From positions 1 through 7,835 of the forward strand of contig DMTG01000145.1 in NCBI GenBank assembly GCA_003477345.1: DNA of 7,835 nt, read 5' to 3'. This stretch comes from Succinivibrionaceae bacterium (GTDB lineage Bacteria > Pseudomonadota > Gammaproteobacteria > Enterobacterales > Succinivibrionaceae). A program made the translations under genes and the position numbers. The notes under the pieces are model-generated. The model searched no databases and was not told where the DNA came from. It saw only the letters and a program-made list of their open reading frames with translations. This document shows positions 1 to 7,100 of this stretch, one piece after another. Position 1 is the stretch's first letter; each line of letters opens with the position of its first letter.

Positions 1-66
1 GTCCATCATGCCTGCGCCGGTAGCATCGCGCAGTTCTTTGACCATAGCAGCAGTTACATTGGCCAT
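1..66 (-). CDS. tsf: Elongation factor Ts, N-terminal fragment (cut by window edge)
   Basis: Only the first 22 codons are present; the gene runs off the left edge. The peptide begins MANVTAAMVKELRDATGAGM, the typical EF-Ts N-terminus, which forms the UBA-like domain that contacts EF-Tu. EF-Ts is the cytoplasmic guanine nucleotide exchange factor that regenerates EF-Tu-GTP. The ATG at 66-64 is preceded by a good Shine-Dalgarno (GAGGA, complement of 74-78) at about 7 nt. It lies 118 bp downstream of rpsB on the same strand, the standard rpsB-tsf pairing. A terminator-like hairpin sits directly upstream, so transcription into tsf is probably attenuated relative to rpsB. Identification rests on the short peptide plus the neighbour and is secure. 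Confidence 0.95.
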   Translation of the reverse strand, partial: MANVTAAMVKELRDATGAGMMD

Positions 67-82
67 TATTAAATCCTCAATT

Positions 83-109
83 AAAAAAAAGCCGGAAAGA
101 ACCGGCCTT
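83..109 (-). terminator. Intrinsic terminator/attenuator between rpsB and tsf
   Basis: On the minus strand GCCGG (106-102) and CCGGC (95-91) form a perfect 5-bp G/C stem around the loop TTCTTT. A G-U and two A-U pairs (107-109 with 90-88) extend it to 8 bp. A run of eight T residues (90-83) follows at once. This is a textbook Rho-independent shape. It lies after the rpsB stop and only about 17 nt before the tsf start, inside an operon normally co-transcribed. I therefore infer a partial terminator that sets the S2:EF-Ts ratio, not a full stop. Confidence 0.75.
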
Positions 110-122
110 ACATACTCGACAA

Positions 123-143
123 CTGCATAGCACTGCTATGCAG
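123..143 (-). other. Perfect 8-bp hairpin in rpsB-tsf spacer
   Basis: CTGCATAG (123-130) and CTATGCAG (136-143) are exact reverse complements around a 5-nt loop. In the minus-strand rpsB-tsf transcript this folds upstream of the terminator-like hairpin at 83-109. No T-run follows, so it is not a terminator by itself. It could be an RNA processing or stability element. Its role is not visible from the sequence. Confidence 0.5.
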
Positions 144-184
144 CACAAAACGGGAAAAATCCCTTAAGCAGCTTTTAAGACTGA

Positions 185-940
185 TTATTCAGCCTTAGCT
201 TCGGTGGCCTCTTCCTTAGCTTCTGCCTGAGCCTTGGCTTCGTTTTCTTCACGAACCATGTCAGCACGAGCAGCATTGATTGACTCTACTGCGCCCTTCA
301 GGTAAAGCTCAACAGCGCGGATTGCGTCGTCGTTGCCAGGAATTACATAGTTAACGCCATCAGGATTTGAGTTGGTATCAACAACTGCAACTACAGGAAT
401 GCCAAGGTTGTTGGCTTCTTTGATTGCAATGTGCTCAACATCAGCATCGATAACGAATAATGCATCAGGTAAACCGCCCATATCCTTGATACCGCCTAAA
501 GAACGGTTTAACTTATCAAGTTCACGGGTGCGAAGCAGAGCTTCTTTCTTGGTCAGCTTGTCAAAAGTGCCGTCCTGGCTCTGGGTCTCCAGTTCCTTAA
601 GACGCTTGATTGACTGACGTACAGTCTTCCAGTTGGTAAGCATGCCGCCTAACCAGCGGTGATCAACATAGTACTGACCGCAGGCGCTTGCAGCTTCTGC
701 AACTTTATCGCAGGCAGCACGCTTGGTGCCTACGAACAGGACCTTACCCTTGTGGGCAACGGTGTTGCTTAAGAAATTAAGGGCATCTTCGTAGCACTGA
801 ACAGTCTTCTCAAGATTGATGATATGAATTCCGTTGCGAGCACCAAAAATATACTGTTTCATTTTTGGATTCCAGTAACGGGTCTGGTGACCGAAGTGTA
901 CGCCTGCCTGAAGCATATCGCGCATGGTGATGGTAGACAT
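185..940 (-). CDS. rpsB: 30S ribosomal protein S2
   Basis: The 251-aa product is ribosomal protein S2, a component of the 30S body/head interface needed to dock S1. The N-terminal S2 signature is seen at residues 6-20 ([15 protein letters not shown]), followed by [17 protein letters not shown] coiled-coil insertion lies around residues 105-150 (SIKRLKELE to [10 protein letters not shown]). The second S2 signature starts near residue 158 ([19 protein letters not shown]). It is about 10 residues longer than E. coli S2, the extra length lying in an Ala/Glu/Lys-rich tail after about residue 230. The ATG at 940-938 is preceded by AAGAGGAAA at good spacing, and the protein begins [10 protein letters not shown] as expected. 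A structured leader and a strong promoter lie upstream, and tsf follows. Autoregulation by S2 at the leader is known in Gammaproteobacteria and inferred here. Confidence 0.98.
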   Translation of the reverse strand: MSTITMRDMLQAGVHFGHQTRYWNPKMKQYIFGARNGIHIINLEKTVQCYEDALNFLSNTVAHKGKVLFVGTKRAACDKVAEAASACGQYYVDHRWLGGMLTNWKTVRQSIKRLKELETQSQDGTFDKLTKKEALLRTRELDKLNRSLGGIKDMGGLPDALFVIDADVEHIAIKEANNLGIPVVAVVDTNSNPDGVNYVIPGNDDAIRAVELYLKGAVESINAARADMVREENEAKAQAEAKEEATEAKAE

Positions 941-1086
941 CAGATATTTCCTCTTATAAAGGGTTAAGCCTCCACTGTTTCGCTTATCCGACCTCAGAAG
1001 GCACCCAGGATTAAGCGTTGCTAAACAGTGTGTGTTTTACAAATAAAAAAATAGTTTCCTTAAAAGTACGCAAGGTACAAAAAAGG
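941..1086 (-). ncRNA. rpsB 5' leader, t44/tff-type S2 autoregulatory RNA
   Basis: The minus-strand leader folds into nested perfect stems. CACTGTTT (1030-1023, minus reading) pairs with AAACAGTG (980-973). Inside it CGCTTA (1017-1012) pairs with TAAGCG (986-981), continued by TCC/GGA past a bulged A. An apical CCT/AGG stem (1001-999 with 994-992) closes the arm. After the arm comes GGAGGCTTAACCC (973-961), then the rpsB Shine-Dalgarno. As I recall, the gammaproteobacterial rpsB leader (t44 or tff RNA) has this layout and the same GGAGGCTTAACC block, and S2 binds it to repress its own translation. The 5' boundary is the transcription start predicted from the promoter and is approximate. Confidence 0.75.
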
Positions 1087-1092
1087 CATTAC

Positions 1093-1121
1093 ATTCTATC
1101 ACGGATCCTCTTTAGGAAAAA
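1093..1121 (-). promoter_or_regulatory. rpsB promoter (extended -10)
   Basis: The minus strand carries TGATAGAAT at 1101-1093: a -10 hexamer TAGAAT (1098-1093) with the extended -10 TG one base upstream. At 17-bp spacing the -35 position (1121-1116) reads TTTTTC, a poor match. This fits a promoter that leans on its extended -10 and on upstream A/T-rich DNA. The predicted start near 1086 gives a leader of about 145 nt that contains the whole structured element. Confidence 0.6.
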
Positions 1122-1131
1122 GGAAGACGAC

Positions 1132-1154
1132 AAATAATTTTTTTTAAATTATTT
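1132..1154. promoter_or_regulatory. A/T palindrome, candidate UP element of rpsB promoter
   Basis: AAATAATTT (1132-1140), five T residues, then AAATTATTT (1146-1154) form a perfect 9-bp inverted repeat made only of A and T. Relative to the predicted rpsB start it spans roughly -46 to -68. Part of this lies where the alpha-subunit C-terminal domain contacts UP elements, and the minus-strand A-run followed by ATTATTT resembles the UP consensus. The position between divergent genes would also suit a nucleoid-protein site. Confidence 0.4.
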
Positions 1155-1232
1155 TCAGTAAATTAACCTGTATTATGAGTCTTAGTTAGTCAAAGCTAAC
1201 AAACTTTCTCATATATTGGACAGTTATGGCTT

Positions 1233-1238
1233 TATAAT
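1233..1238 (+). promoter_or_regulatory. Candidate map promoter, -10 hexamer
   Basis: A consensus TATAAT lies 42 bp upstream of the map start, predicting a leader of about 35 nt. No convincing -35 is seen at 16-18 bp (the region reads ATATAT). An alternative -10, TATTAT near 1171-1176, lies further upstream. The -10 match is exact but the promoter as a whole is only moderately supported. Confidence 0.4.
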
Positions 1239-1279
1239 ATACGGCATTAATCAGAATAAACTTTGGGACTCAATAAATA

Positions 1280-2071
1280 ATGGAAATCTCCTTAAAATCA
1301 CCCTCAGAAATAGAAAAAATGCGTGTGGCAGGAAAACTGGCCGCCGAAGTGCTGGAAATGATTGAGCCCTTCGTCGTTCCAGGAGTTACTACCGAGGAGC
1401 TGGATGACCGTATGCTCAGCTATATTGAAAATGAGCAGCACGCAATTTCAGCCTGCCTAGGCTATGAAGGCTATCCGAAGGCCACCTGCATCAGCATAAA
1501 TGAAGTGGTCTGCCATGGCATTCCTGGCAAACAGAAACTGCATGCCGGCGATATCGTCAATATCGATGTAACGGTAATTAAAGACAAGTACTACGGCGAT
1601 ACTTCCAGAATGTTCATCGTGGGCGGCCATACCTCTCCTAGAAACGCTCAGCTGTGCCAGTGCTCACAGGAAGCTATGTATGCGGCCATTAAAACCGTGC
1701 GTCCGGGCTCTAATCTTGCGGATATCGGTGCTGCCATTCAGAAGGTTGCCGACAAATATCATTTTTCTATCGTAAGAGACTACTGCGGCCACGGCGTCGG
1801 CAGCGGTTTCCACGAAGATCCTCAGGTGCTGCATTATAAAAACAACTTCAACCTGCTGCTTGAAGCTGGCATGACCTTCACCATTGAGCCTATGATCAAT
1901 GCAGGAACCTGGAAGGTGAAAGTCAACCGCAAGGACGGCTGGACTGCCACCACTGCAGATCACATGCCTTCTGCCCAGTACGAGCACACCCTGCTGGTTA
2001 CCCCTACCGGTGTTGAAGTTCTGACACTGCGCAAGGATGAAGACTTCCCGCGCTTCATCAATCACGAATAA
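1280..2071 (+). CDS. map: Type I methionine aminopeptidase
   Basis: The 263-aa cytosolic enzyme removes the initiator methionine from nascent proteins when the second residue is small. It has the single-domain pita-bread fold of type Ia enzymes, and its length is close to the 264 aa of E. coli Map. All five dinuclear-metal ligands are visible: D96 (in VNIDVTV), D107 (in YYGDTSR), H171 (in YCGHGVG), E203 (in TIEPMI) and E235 (in YEHTLLV). The substrate-binding histidines H79 (VCHGIP) and H178 (GFHEDP) are also present. There is no N-terminal zinc-finger extension. The ATG at 1280 gives the expected N-terminus; the upstream Shine-Dalgarno is weak (GGGA, about 11 nt away). It is divergent from rpsB and followed by glnD, the usual gammaproteobacterial order. 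Confidence 0.97.
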   Translation: MEISLKSPSEIEKMRVAGKLAAEVLEMIEPFVVPGVTTEELDDRMLSYIENEQHAISACLGYEGYPKATCISINEVVCHGIPGKQKLHAGDIVNIDVTVIKDKYYGDTSRMFIVGGHTSPRNAQLCQCSQEAMYAAIKTVRPGSNLADIGAAIQKVADKYHFSIVRDYCGHGVGSGFHEDPQVLHYKNNFNLLLEAGMTFTIEPMINAGTWKVKVNRKDGWTATTADHMPSAQYEHTLLVTPTGVEVLTLRKDEDFPRFINHE

Positions 2072-2087
2072 GCACATGTCCATTCAG

Positions 2088-2113
2088 GCAGTCCTCCCTG
2101 TATAGAGGACTGC
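2088..2113 (+). other. 9-bp perfect hairpin downstream of map
   Basis: GCAGTCCTC (2088-2096) and GAGGACTGC (2105-2113) pair perfectly around an 8-nt loop, 16 bp after the map stop. The next bases (AACTTCTGCC) are not a T-run, so this is not a standard intrinsic terminator. AGGCAG at 2086-2091 could alternatively pair with CTGCCT at 2119-2124. It may stabilise the map 3' end, be processed, or reduce read-through into glnD. Confidence 0.5.
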
Positions 2114-2225
2114 AACTTCTGCCTAATCTTATAACTTCTTCCCAAAAGCACAGATCCGTTTTGGAGAGCTCTGCACTTTTTCTGCGGTAGGTGCCCCTTT
2201 GTATTTTTTTATTCTCGCAAAAACC

Positions 2226-2255
2226 TTACAATTGAAAAGTACGTTCTGATTATGG
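2226..2255 (+). promoter_or_regulatory. Weak candidate glnD promoter
   Basis: TTACAA (2226-2231) and TTATGG (2250-2255) are spaced by 18 bp just ahead of glnD. An overlapping TTGAAA at 2232-2237 offers another -35 with a poorer -10. The 205-bp map-glnD gap makes a separate promoter reasonable, but neither match is good and read-through from map is equally possible. Confidence 0.22.
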
Positions 2256-2276
2256 TCATATAGACAGGGATTGCTG

Positions 2277-4934
2277 ATGTTTGAATCGATAACCGTGCCC
2301 AGAAAACTTAAAGATGGAATTCCTGAGGCAGATCATCCTTTTGTTGAAAACTGGAGGACCTATGATCTGTCAGATAAAGAACTTTTAAAAAAGGCACGCT
2401 CCCTTATACAGAGACATCAGGAATACCTTGCAGAACTCTACAAAGAAGGCTATAAAATCCCTGCCCTTCTGGAAACCCACAAGAACTTTCTGGACAAGCA
2501 CCTGACCTTTGTCTATGAGAACCTCGGTCTTGATCAGTATTCTTCCCTTGCTCTGATAGCCGTGGGCGGCTACGGCAGAGGCGAAATGTTTCCAGCCTCC
2601 GATGTCGATATCATGGTCGCCTGCAACAATGAGGACATTCCGGAAGAGGTCTCAGCAAAAATTGAAACCTTCATTTCCACTCTCTGGGATCTGAAACTCG
2701 ATCTGGGACCTACTGTAAGAACCATAAACGAGGCCATATTAGCTGCGCGCTCAGATATAACCATCGAGACCAATCTGCTCGAATCCAGATTCATAACAGG
2801 CTCGAGCGCAGTCTACTCCCAGCTGATAAGCGCTATCAGAATCGATTCCTTCTGGACCAGTGACAAATTCTTCAATGAAAAAATCACTGAACTTGAGGAA
2901 AGACATCACCAGTACAAGGATACCGCCTACTCTATTGAACCTGACGTAAAAAATAATCCCGGCGGACTTAGAGATCTGCAGGTTGTACAGTGGATTGCCA
3001 ACCGCTACTTCGATGTTCACAGCGCTGAAGGCATGTTCAAAGCCGGTCTTATGACCAAAGAAGAATATGACGAGTATATAGAGTGCACCACCTTTTTAAT
3101 GGAAGTGCGCTTTGCGCTTCAGTGTCTGATCACAGGCAACCGGCTGACTCTCGATGTGCAGAAGTCTCTGGCCTCAATTCTAGGCTATGGAGACAGCGGC
3201 AATAAGCCTGTCGAGAATATGATGAAGGAACTCTTCAGAACCTTCAGAAGAGTGCGCGAGCTCTACCAGATCATTATGCAGATAGAAAGATACATGATAA
3301 GAGGCAGAGTCATCGCCACCGCCGAGCCGGTGGAATTCCTCGACAGCTTCTTTGTGAAGAGAGGAAATCTGATAGACGTAATCGATCCCTATCTTTTCAC
3401 CAACGATCCCAAAAAGATGATCGAAATGTTCGGCGTAATTGCCAAACATCCTGACATTACCGGACTTCATTACAACTGCATCCGAGTTTTAAGAGAGAGC
3501 CGCCGCAAGCTGAGCTCTCACCTGTATCAGAACGCTGACTGCCGAAATGCCTTCAAAAATCTCCTGAAGGCCCATCACTGTCTCAAGAAAGTCTGGCATC
3601 TTATGCATGAGAGCAGACTGCTTGCCTCCTATATGCCGCAGTGGGAGCACATCGAAGGCCTGACCCAGTTTGACATGTTCCATACCTTCAGTGTGGATGA
3701 ACATATCATAAGAGTGCTGACCAATATCGAGGTCCTCTCGCAGAGCCGCGAGCCTGAGCACGCCTTCTTTCATAACGTCATCAAGCAGATTTCAGAGCCG
3801 CTGCTGTTAAATACCGCAGCCTTCCTGCACGATATTGCCAAGGGCAGAAACGGACATCACGCAGAGGAAGGCGCTAAAGAGGCCCTGAGCTTCTGCAATA
3901 TACATGATTACTCCAACTACGAAACCGAGCTTGTCTCCTGGCTTGTGGCCCATCATCTGGACTTTTCCTCCACCGCCATGCGCAGAGACATAACCGATCC
4001 GGAGGAAATCAACAATTTTGCCAACCTCGTAAAGGATGAAGAGCATCTTAATATGCTCTACTGCCTTACTGTTGCAGATATCGCTGCCACCAATGAGCAT
4101 GAATGGAATTCCTGGAAGGACAATATCTTCAGACAGCTTTACATGTACACCTCTCAGGCGCTGCACGGCAGCTATCAGGGACAGAAGTCTCAGATGCTGC
4201 AGGCTCAGGAGAATATTCAGGTCGCGGTAGAAATAACCAAAGATGTCAGAAAGTCAGATCTCCTGCGCCATTTTGCTCAGCTGCCTACCGAGTACTTTAT
4301 CCATTACTCGCCAACAGAAATCGGCTGGCATGCCCGCAACATCATGCGCTTCAAAAAACCAGAGGCTCCGCTGATTCTGTTTAACCAGATGGAAAAAATA
4401 GGTACCGAACTATTAATCTACTATCGTAATTTCTCACCTATGTTTTTTGGTCAGGTGGTTTACGCTATGGCAATGAAGCAGCTGAATCTGTTCAGTGCCC
4501 AGCTGTTTCTGACTCATGACAACCACACCATCTGCACCATAAAATTCCAGAACCGTAAAGGTCAGCCGCTCGACAATGATCGTCTGCATACCATTAGAAT
4601 GGCTATTCTTGACAGTCTGCAGAAGACTCCTGACATAGAATCCATCAAGAACATCAAGAGCAAAATCTTCTCTGTGCCTACCAAAATCAACTTTTTAAAG
4701 GAAAGTCAGACCAAGCGCAGCAATCTTGAAATCACCACTCTAGATACCCCGGGTCTTTTAGCCAGAATTGGAATTACCTTAGGAAAATGTCAGTGCCTGA
4801 TTTCAGCCGCCCGCGTTACGACCTCTGGTGAAAGAGCAGATGACTTCTTTTCAGTTACAGATATCGACGGTCTGCCGCTTGATGACAGCAAACAGCAGGA
4901 ACTCAGCTCTGCACTCCTGGAGGCTCTGGCCTGA
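2277..4934 (+). CDS. glnD: Bifunctional uridylyltransferase/uridylyl-removing enzyme GlnD
   Basis: GlnD is the cytoplasmic nitrogen sensor that uridylylates PII proteins (GlnB/GlnK) when glutamine is low and removes UMP when it is high. I start at ATG 2277 (885 aa) because AGGGA at 2266-2270 sits 6 nt upstream; the in-frame TTG at 2271 directly abuts that Shine-Dalgarno. Domains in order: nucleotidyltransferase with GGYGRGE (residues 97-103) and catalytic D109 and D111; the GlnD-specific helical region around 220-440 (NNPGGLRDLQ at 226-235); an HD phosphohydrolase domain with H476, the H518-D519 pair, H527/H528, H559/H560 and D601; ACT domains at roughly 708-790 and 815-885. Both active sites look intact and the length is close to E. 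coli GlnD (890 aa). It ends in tandem in-frame stops TGA-TAA. It follows map, and the neighbour downstream is convergent. Arginine is often coded by AGA. Confidence 0.97.
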   Translation: MFESITVPRKLKDGIPEADHPFVENWRTYDLSDKELLKKARSLIQRHQEYLAELYKEGYKIPALLETHKNFLDKHLTFVYENLGLDQYSSLALIAVGGYGRGEMFPASDVDIMVACNNEDIPEEVSAKIETFISTLWDLKLDLGPTVRTINEAILAARSDITIETNLLESRFITGSSAVYSQLISAIRIDSFWTSDKFFNEKITELEERHHQYKDTAYSIEPDVKNNPGGLRDLQVVQWIANRYFDVHSAEGMFKAGLMTKEEYDEYIECTTFLMEVRFALQCLITGNRLTLDVQKSLASILGYGDSGNKPVENMMKELFRTFRRVRELYQIIMQIERYMIRGRVIATAEPVEFLDSFFVKRGNLIDVIDPYLFTNDPKKMIEMFGVIAKHPDITGLHYNCIRVLRESRRKLSSHLYQNADCRNAFKNLLKAHHCLKKVWHLMHESRLLASYMPQWEHIEGLTQFDMFHTFSVDEHIIRVLTNIEVLSQSREPEHAFFHNVIKQISEPLLLNTAAFLHDIAKGRNGHHAEEGAKEALSFCNIHDYSNYETELVSWLVAHHLDFSSTAMRRDITDPEEINNFANLVKDEEHLNMLYCLTVADIAATNEHEWNSWKDNIFRQLYMYTSQALHGSYQGQKSQMLQAQENIQVAVEITKDVRKSDLLRHFAQLPTEYFIHYSPTEIGWHARNIMRFKKPEAPLILFNQMEKIGTELLIYYRNFSPMFFGQVVYAMAMKQLNLFSAQLFLTHDNHTICTIKFQNRKGQPLDNDRLHTIRMAILDSLQKTPDIESIKNIKSKIFSVPTKINFLKESQTKRSNLEITTLDTPGLLARIGITLGKCQCLISAARVTTSGERADDFFSVTDIDGLPLDDSKQQELSSALLEALA

Positions 4935-4976
4935 TAAGGTAAGTGAGCATAGACTTTTTTAAACGCTAAAAGCAGA

Positions 4977-5849
4977 TTAGGAAGAATATCTGTTCACGCG
5001 GATGCTTTTGAGATTGGACTGATGCGCAAGCAGGTTCTCCTGGGTAAGAGCCAGCTTGTTATTCTCTATAAAGTCAATTTCTGTAAGGAATTCTTCTGAA
5101 AAGTCTTTATTGGCTTTGAGGTTTTTGAGATATTTCTGCTGCTGTGCGTACTCCCGATCCTTGTTTAAGCTGACTACTTCGTCAGACAGGCTGTCTCTGT
5201 CAGGGACAATCAGTTCAAGCGGGCACAGCTTATGATACTCGTCGGCAATCCTCATCCCGGCAGCATCATAGTCAAAATATCCTGCTGTTCTGACATCAGC
5301 TCCAAGACTGCTGATAAATTCCTTTACCAGTCTTATGTTTTCACCATGTCCCCGGTAAAGAATGAGAGCCTCAGCATAAGGCGCGGGCAGAAGACCGGCA
5401 AGCTCCCAGGCATGAGTCAGCATCGCTCCGTTTTCAACCAGTACTACACAGCTTATCCTTGAGATATCGAGTGTCTCCTGTCTGCAGGAAAATATTCCTC
5501 CTGAGGGCACCTGAAAGCTGCTGCCGTCTAAGAGAGGAATTCGCCCTTTGCCAGCAAAATTCAGAAAGCTTTCAAATACTCCCTGCTTTGCCAGTTTTTC
5601 ATCGGAATTATTTCTGGCGGTATCTACCCGGTCATCTGCCGGTGATACCTCAACTGTTGAAAGCTGCTGTCTGTAAAAGTTTTCTATATTGCGGTAATCA
5701 GCATAAGAGAGCTTGAGTTTATTGCCAGATATTATTTCAAAACTGCCAATTTCTCTTAGCATAGTTTTAACAAAAGCTTTTCTGGCATCGACTATGGGCT
5801 CTTTTCTATCAAGAAAGCTCTTAAGTGCCTTAAGCTGATTTCTGTTCAT
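4977..5849 (-). CDS. TOPRIM nuclease subunit, JetD/MksG-like
   Basis: The 290-aa product has a C-terminal TOPRIM fold typical of JetD/MksG and related to Topo VI subunit A. The key residues are visible in order: E139 in VVLVENGAML (135-144), a glycine-rich strand-turn YRGHGEN (165-171), and the acidic D193-x-D195 with A197-G198 in GYFDYDAAGM (190-199), followed by the second-metal region and a conserved-looking TQEN (269-272) near the end. In Wadjet and MksBEFG systems this subunit is a metal-dependent nuclease that cuts DNA recognised by the SMC motor. Residues 1-130 form a mostly helical N-terminal arm, short for the family (JetD is usually near 400 aa, from memory). The ATG lies 3 nt after the stop of the upstream gene, so translation is probably coupled. 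It is last in the operon and convergent with glnD (42 bp gap). Fold is confident; the exact subfamily is inferred. Confidence 0.78.
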   Translation of the reverse strand: MNRNQLKALKSFLDRKEPIVDARKAFVKTMLREIGSFEIISGNKLKLSYADYRNIENFYRQQLSTVEVSPADDRVDTARNNSDEKLAKQGVFESFLNFAGKGRIPLLDGSSFQVPSGGIFSCRQETLDISRISCVVLVENGAMLTHAWELAGLLPAPYAEALILYRGHGENIRLVKEFISSLGADVRTAGYFDYDAAGMRIADEYHKLCPLELIVPDRDSLSDEVVSLNKDREYAQQQKYLKNLKANKDFSEEFLTEIDFIENNKLALTQENLLAHQSNLKSIRVNRYSS

Positions 5850-5852
5850 AAC

Positions 5853-7100
5853 CTAGCCTTTCAGCTTTGAGAAAATAACGTCGGAAACCAGAATGGTACC
5901 GTTATACGGATCGTTGGTTACCTCGACCTCTCTGCAGATCACGCTGGACCTTTTTGCCAGCACATTATTCCATTTGCTGATAACTAAAAGCAGCCAGTTT
6001 TCATAGGAGCATTCTGGCTTAATTTTCTGATAGCACGCAAGCGCGGAAACATCTTCTTTATACTCGTCTGAAAGCACCAGCTGGAACATATAGTCAATAG
6101 CGGTCTCTACCGGATCAAGCTCAACCTCATAGGTCTCACCGCGCTGATCTTCAACCTCAGTAGGCTCGCTCTCCGGTGCTCTGCTCTCATCCTTATTCTT
6201 ATAACGCCTGATAGTATCAGCAACAAACTTTATAAGCGCGCTCTGCCTGTTTGGATCGGCAGTATGCATATCAGGATAGCCAAGGGTTGCAAAGTGCTGA
6301 GCACAGCAGAGCTTGGCAGGTACCTTTACCGCTACAAGCTGCGGAGCATATCTTGGATTGTCGTGATAGCGCTCGGCAAAGCAGTCAATAATGCGGTTAC
6401 GGCGCTCAATGAGCTTGCTGTCAGACAGCAGCTTGTCCAGTCTCTGCTCAAAGAGCACATTGATATACTGCAGATCGTCAAGCCCTGCTACAATGCTCTG
6501 CCCCAGCCCCTTTACCAGAATTTTCTTTAAGTCGCTGCTGCTGCCGGTAAGATCGTTGAGATGTTCAGCCGTAAGACTCTTAAAGATTTCATTAATCTTG
6601 CCCAGCTCTGTAGTGCAGCGGTTTATTTCATAGATGCGCTGATCAATATCCTTTGAGTAGGACATTGGACCTGATACAAAATAGCGATAGGTATAGATGA
6701 CCAGAGTGAGCGTATCCACAAGATCGCTTGCGATCTCACGAATAGCCAGCAGAGTATCCTGAAGATTGCCTTTTGCCTTGCCGCGCATCAGTTCATGATA
6801 GCGGCTGACATACTCTTCCATCTCTTCAATCATGCCGGCTATCGCGCCATGCTGTTCACGGAAACGCTGATGACCTTCCAGGAACATGATGAAATCACGC
6901 ACCTTGAGGTTGAGCCTTACACCGAAGTCATCGTCTAGTTCGGAGATGAGCTTCTGCTTGCGTAAACCTGCTATCAGATTTTCATTGCTGCCCGTGTACG
7001 CAATCTGTCCGTTGCTTTCAACGCAGGCTTCTGCCAGAAAATCATAGTTGTCGTATATGAGGCCGACAGCCGCTTTCGCGTCGAATTTACCTCCCGCCAT
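5853..7100 (-). CDS. Putative kleisin-like subunit of an SMC (Wadjet/Mks-type) complex
   Basis: I do not recognise a named family with certainty. The 415-aa protein has a likely winged-helix N-terminus (about 1-75), a long helical bundle (about 75-240, with EEMEEYVSRYHELMRG and later amphipathic helices), a middle region, an acidic low-complexity linker (about 302-330, rich in Glu, Ser and Pro) and a compact C-terminal domain (331-415). This resembles kleisins such as MukF, MksF and JetA, which bridge the SMC heads and bind KITE dimers. No Walker A or other ATPase motif is present, so it is not the SMC protein. Its ATG overlaps the upstream stop by one base (TGATG), with GGAG 8 nt upstream. 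The TOPRIM gene follows after 3 nt. The call comes from architecture and operon context; a profile search is needed to confirm it. Confidence 0.5.
   Translation of the reverse strand: MAGGKFDAKAAVGLIYDNYDFLAEACVESNGQIAYTGSNENLIAGLRKQKLISELDDDFGVRLNLKVRDFIMFLEGHQRFREQHGAIAGMIEEMEEYVSRYHELMRGKAKGNLQDTLLAIREIASDLVDTLTLVIYTYRYFVSGPMSYSKDIDQRIYEINRCTTELGKINEIFKSLTAEHLNDLTGSSSDLKKILVKGLGQSIVAGLDDLQYINVLFEQRLDKLLSDSKLIERRNRIIDCFAERYHDNPRYAPQLVAVKVPAKLCCAQHFATLGYPDMHTADPNRQSALIKFVADTIRRYKNKDESRAPESEPTEVEDQRGETYEVELDPVETAIDYMFQLVLSDEYKEDVSALACYQKIKPECSYENWLLLVISKWNNVLAKRSSVICREVEVTNDPYNGTILVSDVIFSKLKG

Noticed and set aside
1664..2083. Minus-strand open frame antisense to map
   Set aside because: It overlaps the confidently identified map gene, has no family-like motifs, and lacks a neighbour or ribosome site to support it.
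2149..2186. Possible terminator from GCACAGATCC to GGAGAGCTCTGC followed by a T5 run
   Set aside because: The stem needs several mismatches and internal loops, so the pairing is too weak to call.
2570..4384. Several open frames antisense to or out of frame within glnD (for example 3807-4166 minus and 4103-4384 plus)
   Set aside because: They lie inside an intact, full-length glnD; their low-complexity or unpatterned translations look like shadows of its codon use.
4935..4976. Possible bidirectional terminator between glnD and the convergent TOPRIM gene
   Set aside because: There is a T6 run and a CTTTT/AAAAG complement, but no G/C stem next to a T-run on either strand.
5853..7100. Possibility that the 415-aa protein is the SMC ATPase itself
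   Set aside because: No Walker A, signature or Walker B motif is visible and it is far too short for an SMC protein.
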